Shown here: in pieces, positions 26,435 to 35,050 of the stretch
Layout of the letters: every line of letters begins with the position of its first letter
Position numbering within the stretch: position 1 is the first letter of the stretch
Source of the DNA: Thermoprotei archaeon
Lineage (GTDB): Archaea > Thermoproteota > Thermoprotei > Thermoproteales > B15-G16
Reading direction: 5' to 3'
DNA length: 64,000 nucleotides
Assembly: GCA_003649205.1 (NCBI GenBank)
Contig: QMRC01000005.1
Location: forward strand, 59,821 to 123,820
Translations under genes and position numbers: made by a program
The notes under the pieces: model-generated
Databases searched by the model: none
Told to the model about the DNA's origin: nothing
Seen by the model: the letters and a program-made list of their open reading frames with translations, nothing else

Positions 26435-27319
26435 CTACGTAAGAGATTTCTTACGAATGACAACTATAGGACAATGCCTAAACCTTAAGAGATCACTCCA
26501 GGTAACCTCATGAAACTCCTTACCCACCCTACGTGACACATCGAGAACAGTTCTTCCCAAACCAAAACCCCTAACCCTCTCAGCAATCCTAGCTACCTCA
26601 AGTAACTCAGCAACATTCTCCAGAGTAACAGGTACTGAAGAACCAACAATCGTCGGGTACTCACTGAATACATACCTGAAGAACCTACCTAAGAAATACC
26701 CGAAGAAACCAAGGTTCTTAGCCCAGGGAATACAGGTACTCCTCGTAGCGAGAATAATACGTGGATTACACTTATGGACGTACAGCCTATCACTATCAAC
26801 AATCAAAACCTTAACACGAACACCTAACTCGCTAAGTATTGTACCCGAAATTAGTTTAGCGACTCTAGTAGCTGTATCAGGACTAAGAGGTAGTGAAACC
26901 AATTTGTAAGGTACATTTGTCGCATCAACACCAGCCTCACCAATAGGCTTGAGGAAGTGACGTACACCATAGCTAATAAGTACAAACTTCTTGTGCTTAC
27001 TACCATCAGTAATCGGGTAGTGAAGCAATAACTCAACGAACTCTCTACGCAATTTCAGAATTTTTACCAAGAATAGACCACAGAACACTCTCTGGTAAAG
27101 TAGAGTGATGACCTTGTCTAAGCTGCTGACCGGTATCAGATCTTCATCAAAGAGATTTCCAAGGGCAGTGGATATTGCCTTCTCAGAAATGACTAAGTAA
27201 TCACCATCATGAATGATACCATGGAGTAACTCTCTAACCTTCTTCACAACGTTAGTTCCGGGTAACCAGTATCTACAATACCTCCTAAGTACTCTAAATC
27301 TACGTCTAGTTGAAGACAC
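26435..27319 (-). CDS. CofE-like gamma-glutamyl ligase family protein (divergent)
   Basis: The 294-residue protein resembles the F420-0:gamma-glutamyl ligase fold: DGDYLVISEKAIST (about 37-50) matches the CofE DGDVLVVCSTVISK region, GEAGVDATNVPYKLVSLPL matches NAGIDASNV, and VKVLIVDSDRLYVHKC corresponds to VGVIITDTNGR. It lacks a recognisable C-terminal half. It lies between ftr (2 bp away) and fwdDB (57 bp away), so it is cotranscribed with C1 enzymes that use glutamyl-carrying cofactors. It could extend F420, or instead methanofuran or H4MPT. Substrate is inference. Confidence 0.65.
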   Translation of the reverse strand: MSSTRRRFRVLRRYCRYWLPGTNVVKKVRELLHGIIHDGDYLVISEKAISTALGNLFDEDLIPVSSLDKVITLLYQRVFCGLFLVKILKLRREFVELLLHYPITDGSKHKKFVLISYGVRHFLKPIGEAGVDATNVPYKLVSLPLSPDTATRVAKLISGTILSELGVRVKVLIVDSDRLYVHKCNPRIILATRSTCIPWAKNLGFFGYFLGRFFRYVFSEYPTIVGSSVPVTLENVAELLEVARIAERVRGFGLGRTVLDVSRRVGKEFHEVTWSDLLRFRHCPIVVIRKKSLT

Positions 27320-27321
27320 AA

Positions 27322-28278
27322 TTAGATTTTCTCAAGTAACTTCCTCTCTTCCAACCACTTGAGAGCGTAGTCGAATGATTCTAGTAGTGGTATCCTGTAC
27401 CTTCCCAGCTTTCCACCAAAGTTAACCGATGTTATCTTGATGACACCATTCACCTTGGCTGCTGCTATGGCACCAACACCCATAGCTAGCTTAACGTACT
27501 CCTCCTTAAGTCCATTTATAACAATTTCGTAAACACAGTTCACATTAGGTGGGACCTTAGTGTCAGGTACCTTACCTCTCAGCGTTGGACAGTAGGGGTG
27601 GTTTGTTGATGCAGGTAGCTTCGGATACCTATTTGAACCAACCTTTGAACCTGATCTCACGATACCACCAGGGAATGGACATATGACGTAGGGGCAAAGT
27701 CTCCTAATTGCTCTAACAGCTTCTGTAGCAGCTCTCAATCCTGAATCTAGGTCTCTAGCTAGGATCACAATGTTACCACCAGCAACACCCGAAACAACGC
27801 CAACACTATCCTCAACAATGAACTCACCCTCCATGACAGGTATTCTCCACACAGTTCTACCGTACATAGCATCCTTTACCTCGTAACCATCACCAAACTT
27901 AGCAATAGACTGACCTATCCTAAGTCTCCTCCTCACCTTAGGTAGTCCATCGAAGAGAGCTGTAGTAGGACACGTAAGTACTGTCTGTCCAACTCGAGCA
28001 AGTACCTGCACCTTGAGTTCAGGTATCGATCTGTGGTAGATCTGTATGTAGACTCCTGGTCTCCCATCTGGAGTGCTCTTAGGGGATACTAGCTTCTCTA
28101 TACCTGCTTCAGCAGGGCACGCAATTATCGATGTAGCGAAACCAGTAGCACACCTAGCAGCGGTGAGAGCCCACTTCCTGTCCCTAGCAGTTATCAGTAA
28201 CCTCGTTCCATACATTGGAAATGCTTCAGCAAATGAATCCTCAAGTTTCTTTCTCAGCTCCTCAATCGAGTTCATCAC
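27322..28278 (-). CDS. ftr: Formylmethanofuran:tetrahydromethanopterin formyltransferase
   Basis: Ftr moves the formyl group from methanofuran to H4MPT. The 318-residue protein (family about 297-300) shows EDSFAEAFPMYGTRLLITA, AARCATGFATSIIACPAEAG, TCPTTALFDGLP, IPVMEGEFIVEDSVGVVSGVAGG and ICPFPGGIVRSGSKVGS, all typical of Ftr. It heads the leftward operon that runs through fwdDB, fwdA and fwdC to mch, which together cover CO2 to methenyl-H4MPT. A promoter probably lies in the 48-bp gap shared with the divergent gene at 28327. Confidence 0.95.
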   Translation of the reverse strand: MMNSIEELRKKLEDSFAEAFPMYGTRLLITARDRKWALTAARCATGFATSIIACPAEAGIEKLVSPKSTPDGRPGVYIQIYHRSIPELKVQVLARVGQTVLTCPTTALFDGLPKVRRRLRIGQSIAKFGDGYEVKDAMYGRTVWRIPVMEGEFIVEDSVGVVSGVAGGNIVILARDLDSGLRAATEAVRAIRRLCPYVICPFPGGIVRSGSKVGSNRYPKLPASTNHPYCPTLRGKVPDTKVPPNVNCVYEIVINGLKEEYVKLAMGVGAIAAAKVNGVIKITSVNFGGKLGRYRIPLLESFDYALKWLEERKLLEKI

Positions 28279-28326
28279 GGGGGTTATTGTTCCTCAAGTT
28301 ATTTAAGCGTTTGAACGGTCTCTCAG

Positions 28327-29355
28327 ATGGGTAACTTCATGGGATTGATTGAGGGTTACTACGTTAAGGTACGTAGTGGTGACATATTCGCAGTAAAGGA
28401 CGTAGTTCAGCCACCAGGTAAGGTCGTTGCTTATCCAAAGTACGTACTTACTCCTAGTGGCTCTAGAATATGTAGAGAGGATGGTGCTAGGTATAGGAAG
28501 GTAGAGACTGTTCCTGAGTTATACCGTGTCCTTTATGAAAGGTACGGAAACTACATTGTGTATGACGTATTTTACGGTAGAGAAGTTCCTGAAATTCCTC
28601 TATCCGATGTGGTTAGGATATATGATCCTCGAGTAAAGCTTCAAGAGTTAATGAAATCTCCACTACAGGATAGTGTAGTCAGGGATGTCGTTGATTTCTG
28701 TAGATTACTCTCTAGGGTAACTCCCACTGATAGTATTGGTGTTTCGGGTTCAGTTCTAGTTTCTTTACATGAAGGTTCATCAGATATTGATGTCGTGGTT
28801 TATGGTCGTGAACATGGGTTCAGAGTGTACGGTTATCTGGAGAACCTAGTTAATGTAAGTACTGATGTTCGGAGATACGATGAGGTTCTACTAAAAAGAC
28901 TGTACATTTCAAGGGGTAGAGAAACTCCAATGGATTTCACGACATTTGTTAGGCATGAGGAGAGACGTGTTCTTGAGGGATTGTTTAGGGGGAGAGAGTA
29001 CTTCATAAGGCTTATTCAGCTACCTAGCGAACTTGATGTAAGATACGGTACTTACGTAGTTCGGAAGCTAGGTACCTGTGTATTGAAGGCTATCGTTGTT
29101 GATGCTAGTGAATCAATATTTACGCCCTGTAGGTACAGGATTAAGGTCATTGAATTCCTAGAGGGTTCTGAGAGGGAGGTTTGTGAGGTATATAGTTTGA
29201 GAGGTAGGTTCTGTGAACTTGCTAGTGAAGGTGATACCGTGATATGTCGTGGTACTCTTGAGGAAGTTCACTACGTAGAGAGTGGAGAAGTTAGGTATAG
29301 AGTGTACCTAGGTGATACAGGAGATTACTTAGTGAATCTAGCACTTAAGTACTGA
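28327..29355 (+). CDS. Predicted nucleotidyltransferase, paralogue A
   Basis: The 342-residue protein has an N-terminal domain with DIFAVKDVVQPPGKVVAYPKYV (about 19-40), a polymerase-beta-type core with GVSGSVLVSLHEG then SDIDVVVYG (GS...DxD, about 139-160), and a C-terminal beta domain including DASESIFTPCRYRI. Its convergent neighbour has the same domain order. The ATG is about 25 bp below GTTATTTAAG, so leaderless. The family resembles uncharacterised archaeal nucleotidyltransferases; acceptor and nucleotide are unknown. Confidence 0.75.
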   Translation: MGNFMGLIEGYYVKVRSGDIFAVKDVVQPPGKVVAYPKYVLTPSGSRICREDGARYRKVETVPELYRVLYERYGNYIVYDVFYGREVPEIPLSDVVRIYDPRVKLQELMKSPLQDSVVRDVVDFCRLLSRVTPTDSIGVSGSVLVSLHEGSSDIDVVVYGREHGFRVYGYLENLVNVSTDVRRYDEVLLKRLYISRGRETPMDFTTFVRHEERRVLEGLFRGREYFIRLIQLPSELDVRYGTYVVRKLGTCVLKAIVVDASESIFTPCRYRIKVIEFLEGSEREVCEVYSLRGRFCELASEGDTVICRGTLEEVHYVESGEVRYRVYLGDTGDYLVNLALKY

Positions 29356-30418
29356 ACCACCTAATAGGTTTGAGGTAGTCCTTACCACCCGCATCAACAC
29401 TACCAACTGTGACTCTGCGGTATACCTCACCACTTGACTTAATCACCTTCTCCAATCTACCAAATACCTCAATCTCCTCACCAGGCTTAGCTAGATCACA
29501 GTACAGTCCCTCATAACACACTACTTCTCGAATATTACTTACCTTAGGTCCCTCAAGAATCCTCACATTACGTACTACGTACTTAGCTGGTAAGAAAATT
29601 GATTCACTATCATCCTCAACCACAGCTCTAATCTTAATCAATCCTTCACCAATGTACCTCTCATCACCATACTTCTCACGTACTTCATGTTCAAGCTTTA
29701 CGGGATGAACTGAGAACTGTCTACCACGGTAGAGAGCTCTATTCCACTTCTCAGAACCATATAGTCGTCGTGCTTCATTTGGTGTAAGTGGGTGTATCTT
29801 TATGATATCTTGAACCCATGCTTCAAGTACTTCTCCTCTAGGTCTCTTAAATGGTGATTTAGGGTCATCGTACAGTTGCAGCAGGGTCTCCTTAACCTTG
29901 AGGGCATTCTCCCTACCATACACAATGATGTCTACATCAGAGTACTTCACATTGTGTATCCGCAACAGAATTGATCCAGTAATACCCATGTACGTAGTGG
30001 AGACACCACTAAACCTCGATAACTCCTCAACTAATTCCTTAGCCAAAGCCTCTAACTCATCTCTAGGCTCTTTCAATATCTCTCTTAACCTCTCCTCAGG
30101 TAAGTAGTGTACCTTGACCCTACTACGTGGAACCTCAATAACTTCAACACCAAGAACTTCGTCATACACCACGTATTCAGGACAGTTCTTTCTCAGGAAA
30201 TCCATGACCGTACTGAAACCAATAGCACTGTAAAACGGTAGTACCCTACCATACATCTTACCATCTCTAGACCACTTAATACGTATCTTAGACTCTACAC
30301 CAGGAACGTACTTGAGGTAACAGATGACTCTATCTGGTGGATGTACATTACCTATTACACAGAATATGTAACCCTCCACACTCTCAATGAAATCTCTATC
30401 ACGGAAGGTAACTCTCAT
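29345..30418 (-). CDS. Predicted nucleotidyltransferase, paralogue B
   Basis: This paralogue of the gene at 28327-29355 keeps IGNVHPPDRVICYLKYVPG, MGITGSILLRIHN with YSDVDIIVYG (GS...DxD), and EDDSESIFLPAKYVV. A longer frame to 30469 exists, but it would begin upstream of the TATA-like element at 30446-30457, so the ATG at 30418 (MRVTFRDRDF) is chosen, giving 357 residues. The two genes overlap by 11 bp tail to tail, consistent with duplication by inversion. Function is unknown beyond the nucleotidyltransferase fold. Confidence 0.75.
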   Translation of the reverse strand: MRVTFRDRDFIESVEGYIFCVIGNVHPPDRVICYLKYVPGVESKIRIKWSRDGKMYGRVLPFYSAIGFSTVMDFLRKNCPEYVVYDEVLGVEVIEVPRSRVKVHYLPEERLREILKEPRDELEALAKELVEELSRFSGVSTTYMGITGSILLRIHNVKYSDVDIIVYGRENALKVKETLLQLYDDPKSPFKRPRGEVLEAWVQDIIKIHPLTPNEARRLYGSEKWNRALYRGRQFSVHPVKLEHEVREKYGDERYIGEGLIKIRAVVEDDSESIFLPAKYVVRNVRILEGPKVSNIREVVCYEGLYCDLAKPGEEIEVFGRLEKVIKSSGEVYRRVTVGSVDAGGKDYLKPIRWFST

Positions 30419-30481
30419 AGAACTCACTGAGGAAGATATTGAGCGCATAAATATATTCCTTAAGACCATGACGAGTAGTAG
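30419..30481. promoter_or_regulatory. Overlapping divergent core promoters
   Basis: The segment CATAAATATATTCC (about 30446-30459) is near-palindromic and reads as a TATA box in both directions. It lies about 25-30 bp from the GTG of the radical SAM gene (30482) and from just above the ATG at 30418. The two transcription units therefore appear to compete for one TATA element. Confidence 0.5.
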
Positions 30482-31777
30482 GTGGCTAAGTTGCTGATAT
30501 ACCTAGTAAATCCGCAGGTACCTAGGTCACGAGATGAGGAGAAGAAAGGTCTATACCCACCACTTGGCCTACTCTACATAGCCACAGTACTCAAGGAGAG
30601 AGGATACGAAGTAAAGATATACGAGCTGAACGTAGAGTCATCAAATAAGCTAATTCACGATGTACAGAGAGAGCAACCTGATGTAGTAGGTATAACAGTA
30701 CACACAGTGAGCTTCCCAATAGTGAAGAGCCTCATTAAGGAGCTGAGACAATCATCACCAAGCACCACCATAGTATGTGGTGGTCCACATGCAACACTTT
30801 GTCCAGAAGACTTCATTAACATAGCTGACATAGTTGTGAGAGGTGAAGGTGAGGAAGTAGCTAGAGACCTACCTAATCTACTACATGCAATTAAGGAACT
30901 GAAGACCAGAGCTATGAAGACTACACTAGTGGTTCAGGGAGCTAGTCCGAACATAGATGAGCTACCAATACCTGATAGAGCACTACTCAATACATCGTAC
31001 TATGGTGAGAACATTGGTGTACTCGTAACTAGTAGAGGTTGTCCATTCAATTGCTTATTCTGTTGTGTTCGATACCTCTTCTCTAGAGCTTACAGAGCTA
31101 GATCACCTATGAAGGTGCTACAGGAAGTACTGTACCTAGTAGATAGATTCAATGTACATCGAGTGAAGTTTGTGGATGATGAGTTTACTGTAGTTAGGAG
31201 TAGGGTTCGTGAAATTTGTCAGCTTCTCAAGGAATATGGAGTAGGTGTGACCTGGAGTTTACCCAATGGTATTAGAGTTGATACAGTTGATGAGAGGTTA
31301 CTTAGGGATATGAGTGAAGCTGGTTGTGACTTAGTGTGGTTTGGTATTGAGTCTGGTTCTGAGAGAGTGCTTAAGTACATTAGGAAGGGCATTGATTTGG
31401 AGAAAGCTAGAGGAGTGATTAAGATAGCTAAGGACTACGGTATTAGAGTTGGTGGTTTCTTCATGATAGGAGCACCAGGTGAAACACTTGATGAGTTTAA
31501 GAAGATAATAGACCTAATACCTAAGCTGGATCTAGACTACATACACTTCAGCATAGCAACACCATACCCAAACACTGAGTTCTGGAACTGGGTTCAGGTA
31601 CATGGGAGGTTCATAACACTAGACTACCAGTACTTTGAGAAGACATTCATCTTTGAAACACCTGACTATACGATCAGAGATAGATTGAGAGCTGTAGAGC
31701 TACTAGAGAGAGAACTAGGTTACTACGAGTTAAGTGACGACGTTAAGATCATAGAGGAACTACTTACACGGACCTAA
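30482..31777 (+). CDS. B12-binding-domain radical SAM protein
   Basis: The 431-residue protein has an N-terminal cobalamin-binding Rossmann domain (YPPLGLLYIATVLKERGYEV, DVVGITVHT, CGGPHATLCPED; about 1-135) and a radical SAM barrel whose cluster cysteines are C187, C191 and C194 in RGCPFNCLFCC. WFGIESGSERVLKYIRKG and RVGGFFMIGAPGET are further class motifs. Members methylate unactivated carbons or rearrange tetrapyrroles, lipids or RNA. No substrate can be named. The GTG start is leaderless from the divergent promoter. Confidence 0.88.
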   Translation: MAKLLIYLVNPQVPRSRDEEKKGLYPPLGLLYIATVLKERGYEVKIYELNVESSNKLIHDVQREQPDVVGITVHTVSFPIVKSLIKELRQSSPSTTIVCGGPHATLCPEDFINIADIVVRGEGEEVARDLPNLLHAIKELKTRAMKTTLVVQGASPNIDELPIPDRALLNTSYYGENIGVLVTSRGCPFNCLFCCVRYLFSRAYRARSPMKVLQEVLYLVDRFNVHRVKFVDDEFTVVRSRVREICQLLKEYGVGVTWSLPNGIRVDTVDERLLRDMSEAGCDLVWFGIESGSERVLKYIRKGIDLEKARGVIKIAKDYGIRVGGFFMIGAPGETLDEFKKIIDLIPKLDLDYIHFSIATPYPNTEFWNWVQVHGRFITLDYQYFEKTFIFETPDYTIRDRLRAVELLERELGYYELSDDVKIIEELLTRT

Positions 31778-31823
31778 AGTACAGGTTCAGGAGACTAACT
31801 AAGTCACGGCTGAGTGGAGCTTC

Positions 31824-32540
31824 ATGAGGGGGAAGGTCATAGTTATCGGCCATAGAGGAGCTCCAAGGTACGAACCTGAGAACACGATACCGAGTTTTCT
31901 GAAGGCGATAGAGCTAGGCGTAGATCTAGTTGAGTGTGATGTGAGGCTCACAAGGGATCTGGTACCTGTGGTCTTTCATGATGAGGATCTAGCAAGACTT
32001 CTAGGAGTGAGGGTTAAGGTACGAGAGCTAACAGTAAGTGAGTTGAAGAGATACAGGATTAGGGGAAGAGAAATACCAACTCTAGAAGAGGTACTCAATG
32101 CACTCAAGTGTAGGTGTGGTCTCATAGTTGAGATCAAGGAGAGGGATTCAGTGGATACAGTACTGAACGTATTGAGGAAGGTAGGAGTACTTGGCTGTGG
32201 AAAGCCAATATACGTAGCTTCCTTCTACCACACAGTAGTTAGGTACGCAACAGAAGTAGAGCCGAGAGTTCGAGGAATAGCTATCATATCCTGTGAACCA
32301 GTTGACCCAGTACACATAGCTAGAGAGGCAGGTGCTGAGATGCTAGCAGTCAGGTACTTGTACATAACGAGAGATCTAGTTGATAAGGCTAAGAGAGCAG
32401 ATGTAAAGGTAATGGCATGGACAGTAAATGACGTAGACGTACTCAGGAGGCTCATAGAGAAAGGAGTAGATGCAGTAGCAACAGACGACCCTAAGCTAGT
32501 AATCAGCTACCTCAAGCACTTAAGTACTCACGAAGAATAA
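31824..32540 (+). CDS. Glycerophosphodiester phosphodiesterase family protein
   Basis: The 238-residue TIM-barrel protein has the GDPD signature VIGHRGAPRYEPENT, then DLVECDVRLTRD and VVFHDEDLARL, which hold the catalytic His pair and the metal-binding Glu/Asp. MAWTVNDVDVLRRLIEKGVD near the C-terminus is also typical. In archaea the substrate would be a glycerol-1-phosphate diester from lipid turnover. Its 3' end overlaps the convergent mobA-like gene by 29 bp. Confidence 0.9.
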   Translation: MRGKVIVIGHRGAPRYEPENTIPSFLKAIELGVDLVECDVRLTRDLVPVVFHDEDLARLLGVRVKVRELTVSELKRYRIRGREIPTLEEVLNALKCRCGLIVEIKERDSVDTVLNVLRKVGVLGCGKPIYVASFYHTVVRYATEVEPRVRGIAIISCEPVDPVHIAREAGAEMLAVRYLYITRDLVDKAKRADVKVMAWTVNDVDVLRRLIEKGVDAVATDDPKLVISYLKHLSTHEE

Positions 32541-33165
32541 GGTAACTCCACAGAGAATTAATATTGAGAAAAACATACCTACCAAATAACCTACACACTT
32601 CTTCAGCAGAAACGTAGACAATACCTGGAATTGAACGAACAACATCAGACATAGAGAAAGAGAAACCAAGCAGTAACCTCCTTAACCAAGAACGTAGAAA
32701 ACGAAGAATAGCGGTAGAGTAGCAAGCAACAAAAGGCTCAAGACAACCACAAGACCAAACAGGAACACAAGCAACACCACCACGAGATCTACATTCCTGA
32801 ACTAAGTACCTAAGCAACGCAGAACTAACGAAAGGGTTATCACAGGAAACAACAGCAACAAAGCACTTACCAAGCAAACTCTCAACGAAATCAAGAATAG
32901 AGAACAAGCCAACAACAGGATGACTATACGAATCCAAGACATCACGAATAACAAACCAACGATCAAAACACGAACCAAACCTAGACAAAATATGACGCCA
33001 GAAATCACGCTGATACCCCTCACGAACACAAACCACCAATACATCACAACCACACAATCTCCTCAATAACAAATCAGCAACAGAAAAACCACCAACATCA
33101 AGACAAGCCTTATACACACCCAACCTACTCGAACCACCACCAGCAACAACACCAACAACAAACAT
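32512..33165 (-). CDS. MobA-like nucleotidyltransferase (molybdopterin guanylyltransferase type)
   Basis: The 217-residue protein has the N-terminal nucleotide-binding loop VVAGGGSSRLGVYKACLDVGG (about 6-26) of MobA/IspD-like enzymes, AVVSCDNPFVSSALLRYL (the D of the metal site) and EPFVACYST. This matches MobA, which attaches GMP to molybdopterin. FwdDB in this window needs such a dinucleotide cofactor. The coding strand is extremely G+T-rich and the protein is rich in Cys, Val and Leu, unlike the neighbours. Assignment to MobA rather than another nucleotidyltransferase is probable, not certain. Confidence 0.7.
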   Translation of the reverse strand: MFVVGVVAGGGSSRLGVYKACLDVGGFSVADLLLRRLCGCDVLVVCVREGYQRDFWRHILSRFGSCFDRWFVIRDVLDSYSHPVVGLFSILDFVESLLGKCFVAVVSCDNPFVSSALLRYLVQECRSRGGVACVPVWSCGCLEPFVACYSTAILRFLRSWLRRLLLGFSFSMSDVVRSIPGIVYVSAEEVCRLFGRYVFLNINSLWSYLILREYLSA

Positions 33166-33333
33166 AGTAGCTCAAGGTAAAGAAACCTGAAAACTACAAA
33201 ACAGTTAATCAAGATACCTCAACAATTCAAACATATAACTGTGTTATATTTTTCTATCTATAGCACAAAATTAATCGGTATATTTTCTCCTGCACATTTA
33301 ATAGGGTATTCAGGAATAGCTAGCTCATGTACT

Positions 33334-33379
33334 AACTTATAAGTATGAGTAAAAATTAATTTGTAACGAGGTCGTCCCT
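33334..33379 (+). promoter_or_regulatory. Promoter and ribosome binding site of the DUF2193-like gene
   Basis: The A+T-rich 33166-33379 gap ends with a TATA-like AACTTATAAGT (33334-33344) and a Shine-Dalgarno GAGGT (33368-33372) 7 nt before the ATG at 33380. The rest of the gap (33166-33330) shows nothing more than A+T-rich DNA and the start region of the leftward mobA-like gene. Confidence 0.5.
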
Positions 33380-34948
33380 ATGTCAGTTCCACCAGAGGTT
33401 ATTAAGAAGATGGTTGAGGATGCAATAGCAGTGCAGAGAGCTGACATAGGTGTCATTAAGGAAAAGAGAGGAACAAAATTCACAATACCAGATGCACTAC
33501 CGTACGTAGAAGCAGTAAGGAAGATGGCACCAGTAGGGCCAATGAAGAAAGAGGTCATTGACCTACATGTAAACTCGGTGGTAGCACACTACGAGATACT
33601 GAACGAAATTGCAAAGGATAAGACAATTAGACCAGAAGACGACCCATTTGTAGAACATTACCAGACACCAGTAGTACTGAAGATACTGTATGAACTAGAT
33701 CCAAAGTTCAGAGAAGCAGTAGAGACCTTCGTTAAGGAGCTAGAGAAGAGAAGGGATCTAATTGGTAGAGAAGCAATGAGAAAGTACTGTGGCTTCTACG
33801 GACCAACCTGTGTTGTAGACTTCGCATACTCAGTAGGTGGTATGTCAGGACTCTTCGCCTACATCCTAGAGAAAGTACCAATAGACAAGAAGTACAAAGA
33901 GGCAATACTAGCGGCAAAGAGCTGGGGTATGAACACAAGCTACGGCTTCGGCGCTAAGTTCATATCAGCAATTGAAGCAGGTAAGACACTAGAGGAAGCA
34001 CTCAGCGCAGAGATCGAGATGTTGAAGAAGATCTGGCTAACACCAGTGGAAGCACAGGTAGAGGTGATGAAGGAAGCTGGTCACATTAGCTTTGACCCAG
34101 CAGAGTACATGAAGAGGTATGAGCAGAGGATTAGACCATATGTAAAGGCAGCACTAGATGCTGGTGTGCATCCAGGTAACATCTGTGTGGTACCGGCGTA
34201 CTGTGTTGGTGATGTAGGACACCACATAGCCCAGTCAATGTACAATATGGCGAAGGACGACGTCGTAATGGCGATAATGGAGGCTGTAACAGAGGTTATG
34301 ATATCAACACTAGAGACAGCACTAAAGGAGGGCAAGCTAAAGAGTGAGTATGATGTACTGAGAGTAGCAACAGGTTCAACAGCCGCAGCAGTAGCATACA
34401 TAGCTGAGCAAGACGGCTTCAGCGCATCAATGATAATTGACCTACTAGTGAAGAGGTTCTTCAACCTAGTCCTGAAGTCACCAGCAAGAGGTGTAGCAGC
34501 TGAACTACACAACGTAGACTTCATGGACATGCTACTGAGGGGCTGGAAGATAATTACACCAAAACCATGGGGAAGAGGTGGAGAGGTAATTAAAGGTGTT
34601 AAGGTAGATCTAACACCAATCGAGAAGAATGAAGTACTCAAGAACCCACAGAGATACACCTATCCAGGCTGTGCAATTACAGTGAGGTTCTCAGCACTAA
34701 TGAGATTAGCGGACTTCCCATGCCTACTAACAAGTGAGCCAGTAACAGCAACACTCAACACCTACATCGTAGCACTACGTCCAGAGACCGTGATTTCACC
34801 ACCACCAATATGTAAGAGCTGTGCACCAAGCTTCATACTAACAGGAAGATGTATCCACTGCTACTACAGAAGAGTAATTGCTAAGGAAGTACCACTAGTG
34901 AGTGTCTTTGCAGATGGAGTCCTTGGAGGAGCCGGAGCACTAGGTTAA
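33380..34948 (+). CDS. Conserved methanogen-type protein of unknown function (DUF2193-like)
   Basis: This 522-residue protein closely matches my recollection of DUF2193, a family conserved in methanogens with no assigned function. Landmarks are VIDLHVNSVVAHYEIL, RPEDDPFVEHYQTPVVLKIL (about 75-95), REAMRKYCGFYGPTCVVDFA (about 132-151), ILAAKSWGMNTSYGFGAKF, VVPAYCVGDVGHHIAQSMYN and a C-terminal CKSC...CIHCYYRR. The paired cysteines and VGHH-type histidines suggest a metal or Fe-S site. It has its own promoter and Shine-Dalgarno and codon use suggesting strong expression. The aquaporin follows 183 bp downstream in the same direction. Family assignment is from memory. Confidence 0.65.
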   Translation: MSVPPEVIKKMVEDAIAVQRADIGVIKEKRGTKFTIPDALPYVEAVRKMAPVGPMKKEVIDLHVNSVVAHYEILNEIAKDKTIRPEDDPFVEHYQTPVVLKILYELDPKFREAVETFVKELEKRRDLIGREAMRKYCGFYGPTCVVDFAYSVGGMSGLFAYILEKVPIDKKYKEAILAAKSWGMNTSYGFGAKFISAIEAGKTLEEALSAEIEMLKKIWLTPVEAQVEVMKEAGHISFDPAEYMKRYEQRIRPYVKAALDAGVHPGNICVVPAYCVGDVGHHIAQSMYNMAKDDVVMAIMEAVTEVMISTLETALKEGKLKSEYDVLRVATGSTAAAVAYIAEQDGFSASMIIDLLVKRFFNLVLKSPARGVAAELHNVDFMDMLLRGWKIITPKPWGRGGEVIKGVKVDLTPIEKNEVLKNPQRYTYPGCAITVRFSALMRLADFPCLLTSEPVTATLNTYIVALRPETVISPPPICKSCAPSFILTGRCIHCYYRRVIAKEVPLVSVFADGVLGGAGALG

Positions 34949-34979
34949 ACGAGAACCATCCTATTAACTCATCCCTATA

Positions 34980-34992
34980 ACCAATCAATTTT
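34980..34992 (+). terminator. Probable T-rich terminator after the DUF2193-like gene
   Basis: A short CAATTTTTACC T-tract lies about 35 nt after the stop at 34948, in the style of intrinsic archaeal termination. Weak evidence on its own, but the aquaporin has its own promoter further down. Confidence 0.3.
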
Positions 34993-35050
34993 TACCAACC
35001 CTTACCTCTCCTTCACGAGAAGAATGGGATTACCTTTACCTAGTCAATAA

